Shown in pieces: positions 9,229 to 19,299 of a stretch of DNA of 64,000 nt. The stretch is from Ornithinibacillus halotolerans. Lineage in GTDB: Bacteria; Bacillota; Bacilli; Bacillales; Amphibacillaceae. Where the stretch lies: the NCBI RefSeq assembly GCF_014637405.1, contig NZ_BMEY01000008.1, positions 124,001-188,000 of the forward strand, written 5' to 3'. Below the pieces are notes generated by a model. That model was given only the letters and a program-made list of their open reading frames with translations, ran no database searches and was not told the DNA's origin. The first letter of the stretch is position 1, and each line of letters begins with the position of its first letter. The translations under genes were made by a program, and so were the position numbers.

Positions 9229-12200
9229 TTAATCATTTATTATTGTTTTACGTCTTCTATTAATCCCCAGCATTGTGGTACCTGCGGCTAATAATAATAA
9301 TCCTAATCCTGTTAGACCGAACAAATTATTACTAGTTTGGACTAGTTTATCATCTGTTGGTGGAATCGCTTGTTCTATAGGTATGACAATAGAATCTTTA
9401 TCCGAAACAGATTTACCATTTGATGTATGCCCTGTTACATCTGCTATGTTCTCTATTTCTTGCTTTTCTAAATCGGCATTAGTCACGATGTATTTCTCTG
9501 TCATGATAATTGTCTCTCCAGGTAGAAGTGTTGTTTTTCCTAATGTAATCGTTCCGCCTAGCATAGGGTCATTAAGCACAATATCTTTTAAAGTAACATT
9601 TCCTGTGTTCGTTACTTTAAATGTATACGTAACTACTTGACCAACCTTTGTAGCTTTGTCCATATCACTAGTTTTCTCAAGGCTGATGGAAGGTGATAGC
9701 TCTCCCTCAACTAATACACTGTCCTTATCAGTGACCTCTTCACCTTTTAAATCCTTACCAGTTACTATTGCATCGTTGATAACTTTTCCATTATCAACAT
9801 CTTGTTGCGTAATGTTATATGTCGCTTCTGCAACTAGAATATCACCTGGCTTTAACGTGATAGTTGAGGAATCCTTAACCACTTCACCATTAATGGATAC
9901 ATACTGAATCTCACTAACACCTTCTAGTAAATCAGTAATTCTGACATCTGTTAGTGAAACATTCCCTACGTTCACTACTGTAAATCTGTATTGAATGTCT
10001 TCATTAACTACTAAGTCTGTACGATCTGCTTCTTTAATTAGGTTAATGGCAGGATTCTGAATAACTGGAACTTCATCCTTAGCCTCATCCCTTGGTTTTT
10101 CTGGGTTGTTTGGATTGTCAGGATCCTCTGGATCATAGCCAGGTGGTGTACCTTCTACTGTTGCAATATTTACAATCTCGCCGTTATCCATATCCGCTTG
10201 AGTCACGATGTATGTTGCTGTTCCTACTGTTGACTCTCCTGGTGCTAAGGTTGTTTTCTCTAACTCTATTAAAACGTCTAGCATTGGATCATTCACTATT
10301 ACATCTGTTAATGTCACATTTCCTGTGTTTGTTGCGGTAAAAGTATACGTGATTTCTTGGCCAACTTCTGTTACTTTTTCCACATCACTTGTTTTTTCTA
10401 GTTCGATTACTGGGTACTGTTCTTGTTCAACAATTTCGTCGGCAATATCCGTTACTTCCTCATTATTCGGAGATAATCCAATAACGGTTGCTTGATTCGT
10501 AACATGCCCATTATCCACATCTTGCTGCGTAATAGTGTACGTTGCCTCTGCTACTAGAACATCATCAGGCTCTAGTGTAATTGATGGCGGATTCGTTATC
10601 TCTTCTCCATTGATTGAAATATAGGTAATTTCACTAATACCTTCTAATCTATCTGTAATAGTTATCTGTGTTAATGTCACATTTCCTGTATTTGTTGCTG
10701 TAAACGTGTAACCAATCTGTTCTCCAGCAACTAAATCATCACGATCCGCACTCTTTATCAACTGAATGGCTGGTGTTTGTTCTACAGCAACCCTATTCTC
10801 ATCTTCATCCTTTGGTTTTTGTGGATGATTTGGATTATCAGGATCCTCTGGGTCATAACCAGGCGGCGTTCCTTCTGCTACTGCTAGATTAATAATCTCA
10901 CCTTGATCGATATCTGCTTGCGTTACAATATATGTTGCTGTTCCTACAGTTGACTCTCCAGGTGCTAATGTTGTTTTTTCTAATTCTATAGTAACATCTA
11001 GCATCGGGTCGTTCACGGTTACACCAGTCAATGTCACATTTCCTGTGTTTGTTGCGGTAAAAGTATACGTGATTTCTTGGCCAACTTCTGTTACTTCTTC
11101 CACATCACTTGTTTTTTCTAGTTCGATCGCGGGAAAACGTTCTTGTTCTACGATTTCATCATCTTTATCTGTTACTTCTACATTTGTAGGAGATGTTCCT
11201 TTTACAGTTGCCTCATTAGCTACTTGTCCATTATCCACATCTGCTTGTGTGATGGTATAGATCGCTTTTGCAAGTAACATATCATCAGGCTTTAATGTAA
11301 TAGACGGTGTAGAATTTAATGTCAAATATGGTACATCTCTAAGAAGTTTATTAGAATCATGTGTATTTACCTCAGAAGATGCCAGATTTGAATATGTGTT
11401 CCATAATTCATATGCTTCCCCAGTTATAATAGGTTGACCATTAATTGAAACATATTCAATCTCACTAATACCTTCTAAAATATCACTTATTACTACATTT
11501 TCTAGAGTTACATTCCCTGTATTTACTACTGTAAATAGATATTCGATTTGTTCTCCTGCAATTAGCCCTTCTCTATCCGTTTCTTTTTCTAATGAGATGG
11601 CTGGTGTTTGTTCAACTGAAACTAAATCATCATCTTGATCCATTGGTTTTGGAGGACGGTTTGGATCATTTGGATTGTAGTTTGGTGGTGAACCTACTGT
11701 TGTTGCCGTATTGAGAATCTTGCCTCGGTCTATATCCTCTTGAGTTACATAATATGTTGCTGTACCTATCGTAGACTCACCTGGTTCTAAAACAGTAGAT
11801 TCTAGTGTAATATCTCCACCTAACATCGGATCGTTTACTTGAACATCTGTCAAGGTTACTTTACCAGCGTTAGTTACAGTAAATGTATATGTTACCTGTT
11901 GGTCAACTTGTGTGACTAAATCAACATCGCTTGTTTTTTCAAGTAAAATACTCGCTTTTAAGGTAACATCACTATCTTGATCTTCTACTTGTGTACCTTT
12001 AGGAGTTTCACCTGTAGCCTCAGCCGTATTGTGTACCTCACCAGCTTCAAAATCTTGCTCAGTTATTACATAGTCTACTTCAATTTCAGTTGTCTCACCT
12101 GGATCGAGCGTTACATCGTTTAATTCAATATCGCCACCTAATAGCGGATCATTTAATTGAACGTTCGTTAGTCTGATTTCCCCAGTGTTTGTGATAACCA

Positions 12201-15200
12201 ATTTATATGTTACGGTTTGTCCAATCTCGGTAAATACTTCTTGAATGCTGCGTTTTTCAAGATGAATACTACCTACTGGAACTTCTACTTCATCCGTATC
12301 CTCTGGTTCTGGATGATTTGGATTGGGTGGTGTACCAGTTGCTGTAGCTACATTCATAATTTTCCCACGTTCCATATCTTCCTCTGTTACGGTATAGATG
12401 GCAGTGCCTGTAGTTGATTCATTAGGTGCTAACGTTGTTTTATTTAAACTTATATCTATTCCTAAGTCATTTATCATTGGGTCGTTTACTTGAACATCGG
12501 TCAATGTTACATTACCGGTATTCGTTACGGTAAATGTATACGTAATTTGCTGGCCGGCTTCCGTAACTTCTTCTACATTACTTGACTTCTTCAATTCAAT
12601 TCCAGAGTTAACTACTGCATGTATCTCTACGCTGTCGTTGTCTTCTACCACATCACCATTTGGATCCGTTCCATTTACAGTGGCAAAGTTGACAACTTCT
12701 CCAGAATCTACATCAGCTTGTGTTACTGTATATGTTGCCTCGGCAACTAATACATCTCCTGGCTTTAATATAATGTTTGTCGGGTCAGCAACTACATTGC
12801 CATTAATTGATAGATAGGTTATCTCACTTAATCCATCTAATTCATCAGTCAAGGTTACATTAGATAATGTCACATTCCCACTATTGGTTGCCGTGAATGT
12901 ATAACGAATCTCTTCCCCTGTTACAAGGTGGTCACGATTTGCTTCTTTTTCTAATAAAATGTCTGCCGTTTGCTCTGCTAAAACCATGTTATCATCTTCA
13001 TCCGTTACGATTTGAGGACCATTTGGATTACCTGGATCGTAATTTGGCGGTGTTCCTTTCGTTGTTGCTGTATTGATAATTTCACCACGGTCTACATCAG
13101 TTTGAGTAACAACATAAGTTGCCGTTCCTATTGTTGATTCACCCGGTGCTAACTTATTCTTTTCAAGCTCAATCGTCCCACCTAACATAGGGTCATTTAC
13201 TTGAACATTTGTTAACGTCACATTTCCTGTATTTGTTACGGTAAATGTATACGTGATTTCTTGACCTTGTTCAGTCACTACCTGAATATCACTAGTTTTT
13301 TCTAATAAAATATCCGGGACTAACTGTTGAGAAATCTTTACATCATCTTCATCCTTGACGGTAGTTTGATCAGGTGTCGTAGACGTACCAGTTACGGTTG
13401 CATGATTAATTACTTGACCACTGTCTACATCTTCCTGTGTAATTGTGTATGTTGCCTTAGCAATTAGTATATCTTGAGGTTTCAAGACGATAGCAGTTGG
13501 ATCATCTATTTCTTCCCCATTAACAGTTTCAAATGTAATTTCACTTATTCCCTCTAATTCATCTGCTAACTGGATATTGTCAAGAGGGACATTTCCTGTA
13601 TTCGTTACCGTGAATGTAAATTCAATCTGTTCCCCTGCAACAAGGCCATCACGATTTGCCTCTTTCACTAACGTAATTTCAGGATTAACAATTAGTTTAT
13701 TAGTAATAGTTAATGGATTATCAGGGTTAACTACGGGTTCATATCCTTCTACCGTCTCTTCTTCCACATAATAATTAATCAGATTTCCGTAGCGGTCAAA
13801 TTTTATTTGATTTAGGAATTCGTATTCCCATGTTCCACCTGCATCCGGTACTACTGTTGCCCGTTCTACTTCGGTAGGTACTCCTTGTTTATCGCGCATT
13901 AACTTAATGGTAATGTTATTTGGTCTATTCTCCTCAAGCCCATAATCCTCCCATAACTTCACACCAGAAACAGAAATACCTTTAGTAGAAGCATAAGGTT
14001 CTGGAAACACATTTCTTTCATCTGGGTGGGAGGCCCTCGGTACTAATATTGTTTCACCATTAGTTCGGTAAAATTGGTCTGTTTCAAAACTTTCTTCTTC
14101 CGTATCGATTTGTACTTTATAACGAAGAGTAACAATTTCATCTTCCCCAAGATTCAACCCATTTATTTTAATTGTTTGCCCTTCTGTTGTAACAGTAACT
14201 CCATTTAACAACGCTGGATTAGATGCATCTAAGTAATAGCTACCATCTGTTAGTTGATTATTTGAAGCTCGTGTGAAATTCTCACCACCTTGTAAAACAA
14301 ACATTTCTCCGATTGGGTCCACTACTGAACCATTTACAATTGATTTATTGAACTTTGTCGCTATTTCCTCTAAATGTGCTTGCAACTGTCCAACCGTTGA
14401 TGCAAAATATGCATGATCAGGAGAAGAAGATATACTTGTCATTAACTGCTCTGCTTCTTCTTGTGTTGCACCGTTACCACCACTAATTTCTACAGCAATT
14501 GTATAAAGTTCATAACGACTTTTTAATCCGTCAGCTTCACGAATGGTATTATTACCATTATGGAAATTATTTGTAGCGTAATTCGATCCATCACCTACAA
14601 CATTACGTTGTGTATTGTAGCTGAAGGTAGGTACTCCATCTGTAATAGTTACGATTACCTTTTTGTCAGCCGTACTATTATTTAAAATAATTCCAGCCTC
14701 TTCTAATCCTTGTTGCGTGAATGTACCACCATGCCATGTATTCGTATTCCCACCACGGTCCTGAGGTACATTACTTGGGAGTTTACTCGTAATATTAGCT
14801 GGATTTTTTGTCAATGTTTTAAATGAATAGTCATCTGTTCGCCCTGGATAGTTTGACCAAGTACGTTGTCTCCCATCAAATACCACACTACCATAAGTAA
14901 CTAGAGCTACTTGGAAATTGTTATTAGCACCATGTAATAGCCCATTGACAAAGTTTGTCGTGGCATCTTTAGCAATTGTAACTCGTTGATTGTTATTCAT
15001 ACTATTTGAGTTATCATACACGAGCACAATATCTGTTGTTTCAATTTGTGTAGCATCCTTCCCTTCAATAGTTAGATCAATAAAGTACTCTCCTGGTTTA
15101 TTTCCCCAGGATACCTTTTTATCAATCATTGCCCGTTCATATTCTCTTCCTGTCTTTTCATTACGAATGTCCCCATGTTCGCCCGTTTCTACATCATATT

Positions 15201-15318
15201 GTTCATTGGCAACCACGATTTGAGTTGGAATTGACGTCGTAAACATGTAGAAGACAATCAAGAAAATCGAAAATAGTTTGAAAGCTCGTTTACTTACTAC
15301 TTCTTTAAACCAATTCAA
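9229..15318 (-). CDS. Giant cell-surface adhesin: VWA, Cna-B and DUF11-like repeats with non-canonical sorting signal
   Basis: This 2029-residue protein starts at a TTG with AGGAG seven bases upstream and has an N-terminal signal peptide (about residues 1-38). A von Willebrand A domain follows, with a MIDAS motif DNSNS (about residue 85) and TITDGVP. Next come a Cna-B-like domain (ISVSGVKLWEDYG...GYEPV, about residues 445-540) and some twelve DUF11-like repeats that alternate between two types (TYTFTVTNTGNVTLTDV and similar). The C-terminus has a sorting-signal layout: KLVQTSNN, a hydrophobic helix and the basic tail RRRK. The expected LPXTG is replaced by LVQTS. One repeat has an unrelated insertion of about 33 residues (YELWNTYSNLASSEVNTHD and on). 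The adjacent sortase is the likely partner. It probably mediates adhesion or aggregation. Confidence 0.9.
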   Translation of the reverse strand: MNWFKEVVSKRAFKLFSIFLIVFYMFTTSIPTQIVVANEQYDVETGEHGDIRNEKTGREYERAMIDKKVSWGNKPGEYFIDLTIEGKDATQIETTDIVLVYDNSNSMNNNQRVTIAKDATTNFVNGLLHGANNNFQVALVTYGSVVFDGRQRTWSNYPGRTDDYSFKTLTKNPANITSKLPSNVPQDRGGNTNTWHGGTFTQQGLEEAGIILNNSTADKKVIVTITDGVPTFSYNTQRNVVGDGSNYATNNFHNGNNTIREADGLKSRYELYTIAVEISGGNGATQEEAEQLMTSISSSPDHAYFASTVGQLQAHLEEIATKFNKSIVNGSVVDPIGEMFVLQGGENFTRASNNQLTDGSYYLDASNPALLNGVTVTTEGQTIKINGLNLGEDEIVTLRYKVQIDTEEESFETDQFYRTNGETILVPRASHPDERNVFPEPYASTKGISVSGVKLWEDYGLEENRPNNITIKLMRDKQGVPTEVERATVVPDAGGTWEYEFLNQIKFDRYGNLINYYVEEETVEGYEPVVNPDNPLTITNKLIVNPEITLVKEANRDGLVAGEQIEFTFTVTNTGNVPLDNIQLADELEGISEITFETVNGEEIDDPTAIVLKPQDILIAKATYTITQEDVDSGQVINHATVTGTSTTPDQTTVKDEDDVKISQQLVPDILLEKTSDIQVVTEQGQEITYTFTVTNTGNVTLTNVQVNDPMLGGTIELEKNKLAPGESTIGTATYVVTQTDVDRGEIINTATTKGTPPNYDPGNPNGPQIVTDEDDNMVLAEQTADILLEKEANRDHLVTGEEIRYTFTATNSGNVTLSNVTLTDELDGLSEITYLSINGNVVADPTNIILKPGDVLVAEATYTVTQADVDSGEVVNFATVNGTDPNGDVVEDNDSVEIHAVVNSGIELKKSSNVEEVTEAGQQITYTFTVTNTGNVTLTDVQVNDPMINDLGIDISLNKTTLAPNESTTGTAIYTVTEEDMERGKIMNVATATGTPPNPNHPEPEDTDEVEVPVGSIHLEKRSIQEVFTEIGQTVTYKLVITNTGEIRLTNVQLNDPLLGGDIELNDVTLDPGETTEIEVDYVITEQDFEAGEVHNTAEATGETPKGTQVEDQDSDVTLKASILLEKTSDVDLVTQVDQQVTYTFTVTNAGKVTLTDVQVNDPMLGGDITLESTVLEPGESTIGTATYYVTQEDIDRGKILNTATTVGSPPNYNPNDPNRPPKPMDQDDDLVSVEQTPAISLEKETDREGLIAGEQIEYLFTVVNTGNVTLENVVISDILEGISEIEYVSINGQPIITGEAYELWNTYSNLASSEVNTHDSNKLLRDVPYLTLNSTPSITLKPDDMLLAKAIYTITQADVDNGQVANEATVKGTSPTNVEVTDKDDEIVEQERFPAIELEKTSDVEEVTEVGQEITYTFTATNTGNVTLTGVTVNDPMLDVTIELEKTTLAPGESTVGTATYIVTQADIDQGEIINLAVAEGTPPGYDPEDPDNPNHPQKPKDEDENRVAVEQTPAIQLIKSADRDDLVAGEQIGYTFTATNTGNVTLTQITITDRLEGISEITYISINGEEITNPPSITLEPDDVLVAEATYTITQQDVDNGHVTNQATVIGLSPNNEEVTDIADEIVEQEQYPVIELEKTSDVEKVTEVGQEITYTFTATNTGNVTLTDVIVNDPMLDVLIELEKTTLAPGESTVGTATYIVTQADMDNGEIVNIATVEGTPPGYDPEDPDNPNNPEKPRDEAKDEVPVIQNPAINLIKEADRTDLVVNEDIQYRFTVVNVGNVSLTDVRITDLLEGVSEIQYVSINGEVVKDSSTITLKPGDILVAEATYNITQQDVDNGKVINDAIVTGKDLKGEEVTDKDSVLVEGELSPSISLEKTSDMDKATKVGQVVTYTFKVTNTGNVTLKDIVLNDPMLGGTITLGKTTLLPGETIIMTEKYIVTNADLEKQEIENIADVTGHTSNGKSVSDKDSIVIPIEQAIPPTDDKLVQTSNNLFGLTGLGLLLLAAGTTMLGINRRRKTIIND

Positions 15319-15504
15319 TATAGATCTCCTCTCCCTATATTATTCCAGTAATACTTTGCAGCCTTTAGTATTGTAACGAATGATTCTATACAAATTCTTT
15401 ACATAAATGAAAGCGTATTAATGACCACATATGGAATAAAGTATTGTTTAAAAAAAGCTGAGACAAGCTCATTTTCATAGAGTAAAATGATAATAGAACT
15501 TTAA

Positions 15505-15517
15505 GGGGACTGTCCCC
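15505..15517. repeat. Short palindrome GGGGACTGTCCCC
   Basis: A 13-base palindrome lies in non-coding DNA next to gene remnants. It is GC-rich against an AT-rich background and resembles the small mobile palindromes scattered in Bacillaceae genomes, but a single copy here proves nothing. Confidence 0.4.
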
Positions 15518-15578
15518 ACTGGGTTGAAATTGCTGCCTGGTATAAACAGTGGCTTGATTCTACAGAGGGCAGATATAG

Positions 15579-16019
15579 TTAGAGGAGCGGTTGGAATGAA
15601 AACAGGGAAACAAACTTTATCGTTATATAAAATATCAGGTACACATCTGCCCAAGAACTACTTAAGCATATGTGTACCTTTCCATTAATTGTTAGTCTCT
15701 TTGGGAATAAAAAGCTTACTGTTGCACCACGATTAGGGCTACTTTGAATTATTAGTCCCTCTCCGTATAGTTGTTTTAAACGGGAATCTACATTTTTTAG
15801 GCCTACGCTTGTTCTTTCATTTCCACTTTTGATTTCTTTATTTAAAAGTTGCTCGGTTTTTTCTTGACTCATCCCCCTACCATCATCCTTAACTACAATT
15901 TCAATATTGCTCAAATGTTCATTTATTTGAATAGTTACTGTTCCACTACCTGCAACTTGTATTATCCCATGATTAACAGCATTTTCAACTAGCGGTTGGA
16001 TACTTAGTGGGGGAAGCAT
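15579..16019 (-). pseudogene. Remnant of a LytS/YesM-type sensor histidine kinase (C-terminal ATPase part only)
   Basis: The 146 codons encode the C-terminal half of a sensor kinase: LPPLSIQPLVENAVNHGI is the N-box of the LytS/YesM group, followed by the G1 box VVKDDGRGMS and the G2-like GLKNVDSRLKQLYGEG, and the normal end TVSFLFP. The sensor, membrane and phospho-acceptor His regions are missing, and an in-frame stop closes the frame about 20 codons upstream of the N-box. The last 30 residues do not look like a kinase. No response regulator is adjacent. I read it as a decayed gene fused by deletion to another remnant just upstream. Confidence 0.7.
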
Positions 16020-16074
16020 GACATTTTTATCAGTATTATTTCCCCGCAGTTCGAGCAGATGAAACTCGACTTCT

Positions 16075-16275
16075 TCAAATATTGTTTAATGGATGTGGAA
16101 ATTTAATATTTGCTGTAAGATGACTTGTTATATCATACACTCCTAATACAACTGGTACTCGAATTGTGCCTGTTTGTTGTAGTGGAAAATCAACTCCGGC
16201 TGCTACCATAGCCTCTTGAACGGGAGCTGATTTATTTACAGATACACAATTTGAGTTATGAATATTTTTACTCAA
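16075..16275 (-). pseudogene. 5' remnant of a possible spore-protein gene (DUF3794/SPOCS-like)
   Basis: The 66-residue frame starts at TTG with AAGGAAGAG eight bases upstream, and has a tract TIRVPVVLGVYDITSHLTAN that resembles the start of DUF3794/SPOCS domains found in spore coat and exosporium proteins. It ends abruptly where kinase-like sequence begins in another frame, so it looks like the front part of a gene truncated by the same deletion that left the kinase remnant. The family assignment is from memory of the motif and is tentative; it could also be an unrelated small gene. Confidence 0.4.
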
Positions 16276-16460
16276 TTTTCATTCTCTTCCTTTATTTTAA
16301 CCTCACTGTATTTTATGCAATACACTTGATTCCGCATGGTTGATTGAATCAGTGTTTAAGTGGAATTTCAGGTGTATTAAACCTAGTCATGTAAGTCATA
16401 TAGGTACTAGCCCAGCCCAGATATTCCTGCATAGGCTATGGTTGAGGAGGGTGAATATAA

Positions 16461-17637
16461 GTGGATAAGAATATTCTTGCAGTAGACATCGGAAACAGTT
16501 GGTATAAAACACTCATTTCCGATGGTGGTAAACTATTTGACTATCAAATGCCAAATACAATTGCATTATTCGATGAAAAATTATATGAAATGCCATATGA
16601 TGATGACGACATTGAGCTAGAGGAAAATTTAATTGTTGAAGTAAAAAGTCCGGCATTTGTTGATAAACGAGAAAGATATTACGTTGGAAAAGCAGCTGCA
16701 AAACAACGGAATGTAAGTTTTACTTCTTACAATAATCAAAAGACAGATGAGATACGGACGTACATTTTATTATTTGCAATAGCAGCATATCATGCCTTAC
16801 TTTATAAGCTAGGTAATACAGACAATATTGAATATAAGATTGATCAATTAGGTGTTTCATTACCAACTACTCAATATAAAGAAAACAAAGATCGCTTTAA
16901 GGAACGTTTAATTGGAACACATACAGTTATCTTCCATAAAGTTCCAGGAATGAAAAAAACAAAAGAATGTGTTGTTAAGCTAACTATTGAGGATGTAATC
17001 GTTGGTGTAGAAGGAGCATGTGCCTACTTAGGGTTAACACGTGATCATGAATCCCTATTAATAACTGACGAAACACTTGTTGAAGAATCTAAAAAAGGAA
17101 TCATTATCGGAGACTTAGGTGGAGATTCAGTAGATTTTATCGGAATTAAGAACAACAAGCCAGTTGCATCTATTGAGGGAGAAGCTTTTGGAATCAATCC
17201 TTATTTAGATGTTATTATGCAAAAGGTAAGTAAATTTGAATTATATCAGTTTAATTCTCGTTCTGAACTAGAAGAAAAGTTAATCCAGGGCCCATCCAAA
17301 TGGTATGTAGAACCATATGCTGGTGTAAAAAAAGATATTAGCATATATCATCCCACAATTACGCTCTTTAGCATCGAAGTACTTGGAGCATTTTGACCGA
17401 GTAAGAAGTGGTTCTAGTGAAATAAAAGGGGCATCTCACTATATTGCTGTTGGTGGTGCAGTCGATATCGCACGAAGACAAATTGAAGAGGCATCCTTGA
17501 AATGGAAAGAAAGAGGAAGACCAATTAATTTATATTTTCCGGAAAACATGGCGAATCTAAATGTTCTCGGTCTCTTAATTCTTGCTAAAATGAAGCAATA
17601 CCAGAAAGAGAATATGTATGCTTATTCCAATAGTTAA
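16461..17637 (+). pseudogene. ParM/StbA-like actin ATPase, interrupted by a one-base frameshift
   Basis: The reading frame begins at GTG 16461 with GAGGAGGGTG upstream. It shows the actin-fold motifs of ParM-type segregation proteins: phosphate 1 AVDIGNSWYKT (residues 6-16), phosphate 2 IIIGDLGGDSVDFIGI (about 214-229), and the adenosine motif HYIAVGGAVDIARRQ. The last motif lies in a different frame, because frame one stops at 17396 and the homology continues from about 17370 to 17637. Removing one T from the TTT at 17367-17369 joins the frames into a normal protein of about 391 residues. Such actins form filaments that push DNA apart. The next gene looks like the DNA-binding partner. The shift may be a sequencing error, a real inactivation, or programmed slippage; I cannot tell which. 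Confidence 0.75.
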
Positions 17638-17654
17638 AGAGTGAGGTGATGAAA

Positions 17655-18026
17655 ATGTCATGGAAATATTCAGATTACCTAAACAAAACCGTTTTATCTA
17701 TTCCTGACAAATTCATCAATGTCAAAACTAGGGAATCGCAATATATTATACAAAGAGTACATGAACAACTCGCGTACCACTCGCAAAATAACACGTTAAT
17801 TTACCTTATATTATCAGCGCTTGATGATTATCTTCAGCCTCAGACATCACGGGATGCTGGTGCAGAGAAAATACTAACAGAGCTAGTAGAGATCAAGAAA
17901 TTAATACTAAACAGAAGCACTACAAATCATTCTATTATAAATACAAATTCCATTAGCAAGCCTCCCCGCCAAAGCAATTTGAGATTACAGGACATTGAAG
18001 AATTAATAGAAGCTTTTGGTGGCTAA
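17655..18026 (+). CDS. Putative ParR-like partner of the ParM-like actin
   Basis: The 123-residue product starts at ATG 17655, six bases after GAGGTG, and only 17 bases after the end of the actin gene. The N-terminal half (YIIQRVHEQLAYHSQNNTLIYLILSALDDYLQ) has a helical pattern compatible with a ribbon-helix-helix-like DNA-binding unit. The tail is polar and ends in a short acidic helix, LQDIEELIEAFGG, which fits ParR proteins that bind their actin through a C-terminal peptide. No family signature is certain; the call rests mainly on position, size and layout. A terminator follows. Confidence 0.5.
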   Translation: MSWKYSDYLNKTVLSIPDKFINVKTRESQYIIQRVHEQLAYHSQNNTLIYLILSALDDYLQPQTSRDAGAEKILTELVEIKKLILNRSTTNHSIINTNSISKPPRQSNLRLQDIEELIEAFGG

Positions 18027-18043
18027 TAAAACTAATAATACTA

Positions 18044-18102
18044 TAATAAAACCGTAAAGAAATCTATCTTATCTCTATTGATTTCAAGCGGTTTATTTTT
18101 TT
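18044..18102 (+). terminator. Terminator after the ParM/ParR-like pair
   Basis: AAACCG at 18047 pairs with CGGTTT at about 18090, with a long loop, and the second arm is followed by ATTTTTTTATAG. The stem is short, so the confidence is moderate. Confidence 0.5.
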
Positions 18103-18200
18103 ATAGACTTGTAGATATTTCTTGATATTACACTGGAACGAAATTGCACATGACCTCCAAAGGACTAGCAGCTTCATCCATGTTATAAAAAGAATTTACA

Positions 18201-18617
18201 CTAAATTAATTGTACAGGTATTTCTTTATAATAATTACCTATAATCTGATAACATTTAAATTCTAGCCTGTCATCCATAAATGAAAGTATTAGCATGCTA
18301 ACTGTTTCGTCTGGATGATGTTTAACGTCTACACGGGAAGGGATTGGAGGTGCTGTTGGGTGAGAGTGGTATAAAATGGTTACTTTTTCTTTTTTCCCTT
18401 CGATTTTTTGAAGTACTTCTTTTACAGAGTGCTGACTAACATAAAATTGCCCCTTTAATTTTGATTCATTTGGCAAATTCCAGCTAGAACAAATTTCTCC
18501 CTTCTTATTACTACTTAAAAACCCGCAACTTTCAAATGGTAGTGACTTCCTGCACTCTTCTACAATACGATTAAAAATTTTTCTAGGAAGTTGAACACCT
18601 CCAACAGAATTTTTCAT
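18201..18617 (-). CDS. JAMM/MPN+ (M67) family metallopeptidase-like protein
   Basis: The 138-residue single-domain protein has the full JAMM motif: Glu in LPFESCGFL (about residue 28), YHSHPTAPPIPSRVD (about 83-97) with the two His, Ser and Asp that bind zinc. Prokaryotic stand-alone JAMM proteins cleave isopeptide or C-terminal peptide bonds, or act on sulfur-carrier proteins. No ubiquitin-like or ThiS/MoaD-like gene is next to it here. The start ATG has GGAGG about eight bases upstream. It is transcribed away from the unknown pair that follows. Its substrate cannot be inferred. Confidence 0.85.
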   Translation of the reverse strand: MKNSVGGVQLPRKIFNRIVEECRKSLPFESCGFLSSNKKGEICSSWNLPNESKLKGQFYVSQHSVKEVLQKIEGKKEKVTILYHSHPTAPPIPSRVDVKHHPDETVSMLILSFMDDRLEFKCYQIIGNYYKEIPVQLI

Positions 18618-18724
18618 ATTAGGTGACCTCCTTATGATTTTTATTACTCCATTTCTTAATATATTTCGTTAACCGTGCATATGTATAAAAGGAAACACTC
18701 AAATTGATCATGGAGGTGCACATT

Positions 18725-19294
18725 GTGGATTCTAAACTTCTATTAGAGAAGATTACTCTATTGAACAATCAAACTAAAACATTTGTAGAAGAAATAAAAG
18801 AGTTGGCAAGGAAACAACACCCCAGTAATCCGGTAACTCCTTCTTTACTTGGTTACTTTACCTTTTCTATCAATACAACAAGTAATATTAATGAGGAAAA
18901 TATTATTCTAGGAGATTTTCAAATTAAAAACCTAAGTCCAAATACTATTAATGACCTATATATTAGTATAAAAATTGACGCCACGGACAGGTATAACTTC
19001 TCGGGGAAATATAAAACAAATACATATCAAACTGATCGATCAATATCCACTTATTGGAATAGATTTACCCAAACTGATGGTGAAGATGAAGATAATGTAT
19101 TATGGTTTAAGTTAAATAATCAAAAAACGTTACTCCCCTTTGAAACTATTTCATTTTCAGACTTTCAATTAACTTGGAAGAGTGAAAGTTTTTTTTCTTG
19201 TTCAGTCCAAGGTTTTATATACACTGATTTTGCAAAGAATGGGATTACCGCATTGAATAGTATAAATGTTAGTACAAATGGAAAGGAGATTTGA
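18725..19294 (+). CDS. Hypothetical protein, first gene of an unknown pair
   Basis: The 189-residue product starts at GTG 18725, six bases after ATGGAGGTG. I do not recognise the family. It begins with a helical, lysine- and glutamate-rich segment (about residues 1-35) and continues with a beta-rich domain holding many Asn, Thr and aromatic residues (for example YFTFSINTTSNINEENIILG). There is no signal peptide or membrane helix. The composition resembles a soluble carbohydrate-binding or structural beta-sandwich, but that is only an impression. The next gene begins six bases after its stop. Its place inside a region of spore-surface-like genes hints at a spore role. Confidence 0.6.
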   Translation: MDSKLLLEKITLLNNQTKTFVEEIKELARKQHPSNPVTPSLLGYFTFSINTTSNINEENIILGDFQIKNLSPNTINDLYISIKIDATDRYNFSGKYKTNTYQTDRSISTYWNRFTQTDGEDEDNVLWFKLNNQKTLLPFETISFSDFQLTWKSESFFSCSVQGFIYTDFAKNGITALNSINVSTNGKEI

Positions 19295-19299
19295 AAATT

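Noticed and set aside
9656-11260. Several 66-95-codon plus-strand frames inside the adhesin gene
   Set aside because: They are antisense shadows of the repetitive adhesin coding sequence; their Val/Ser/Thr-rich composition mirrors the repeats.
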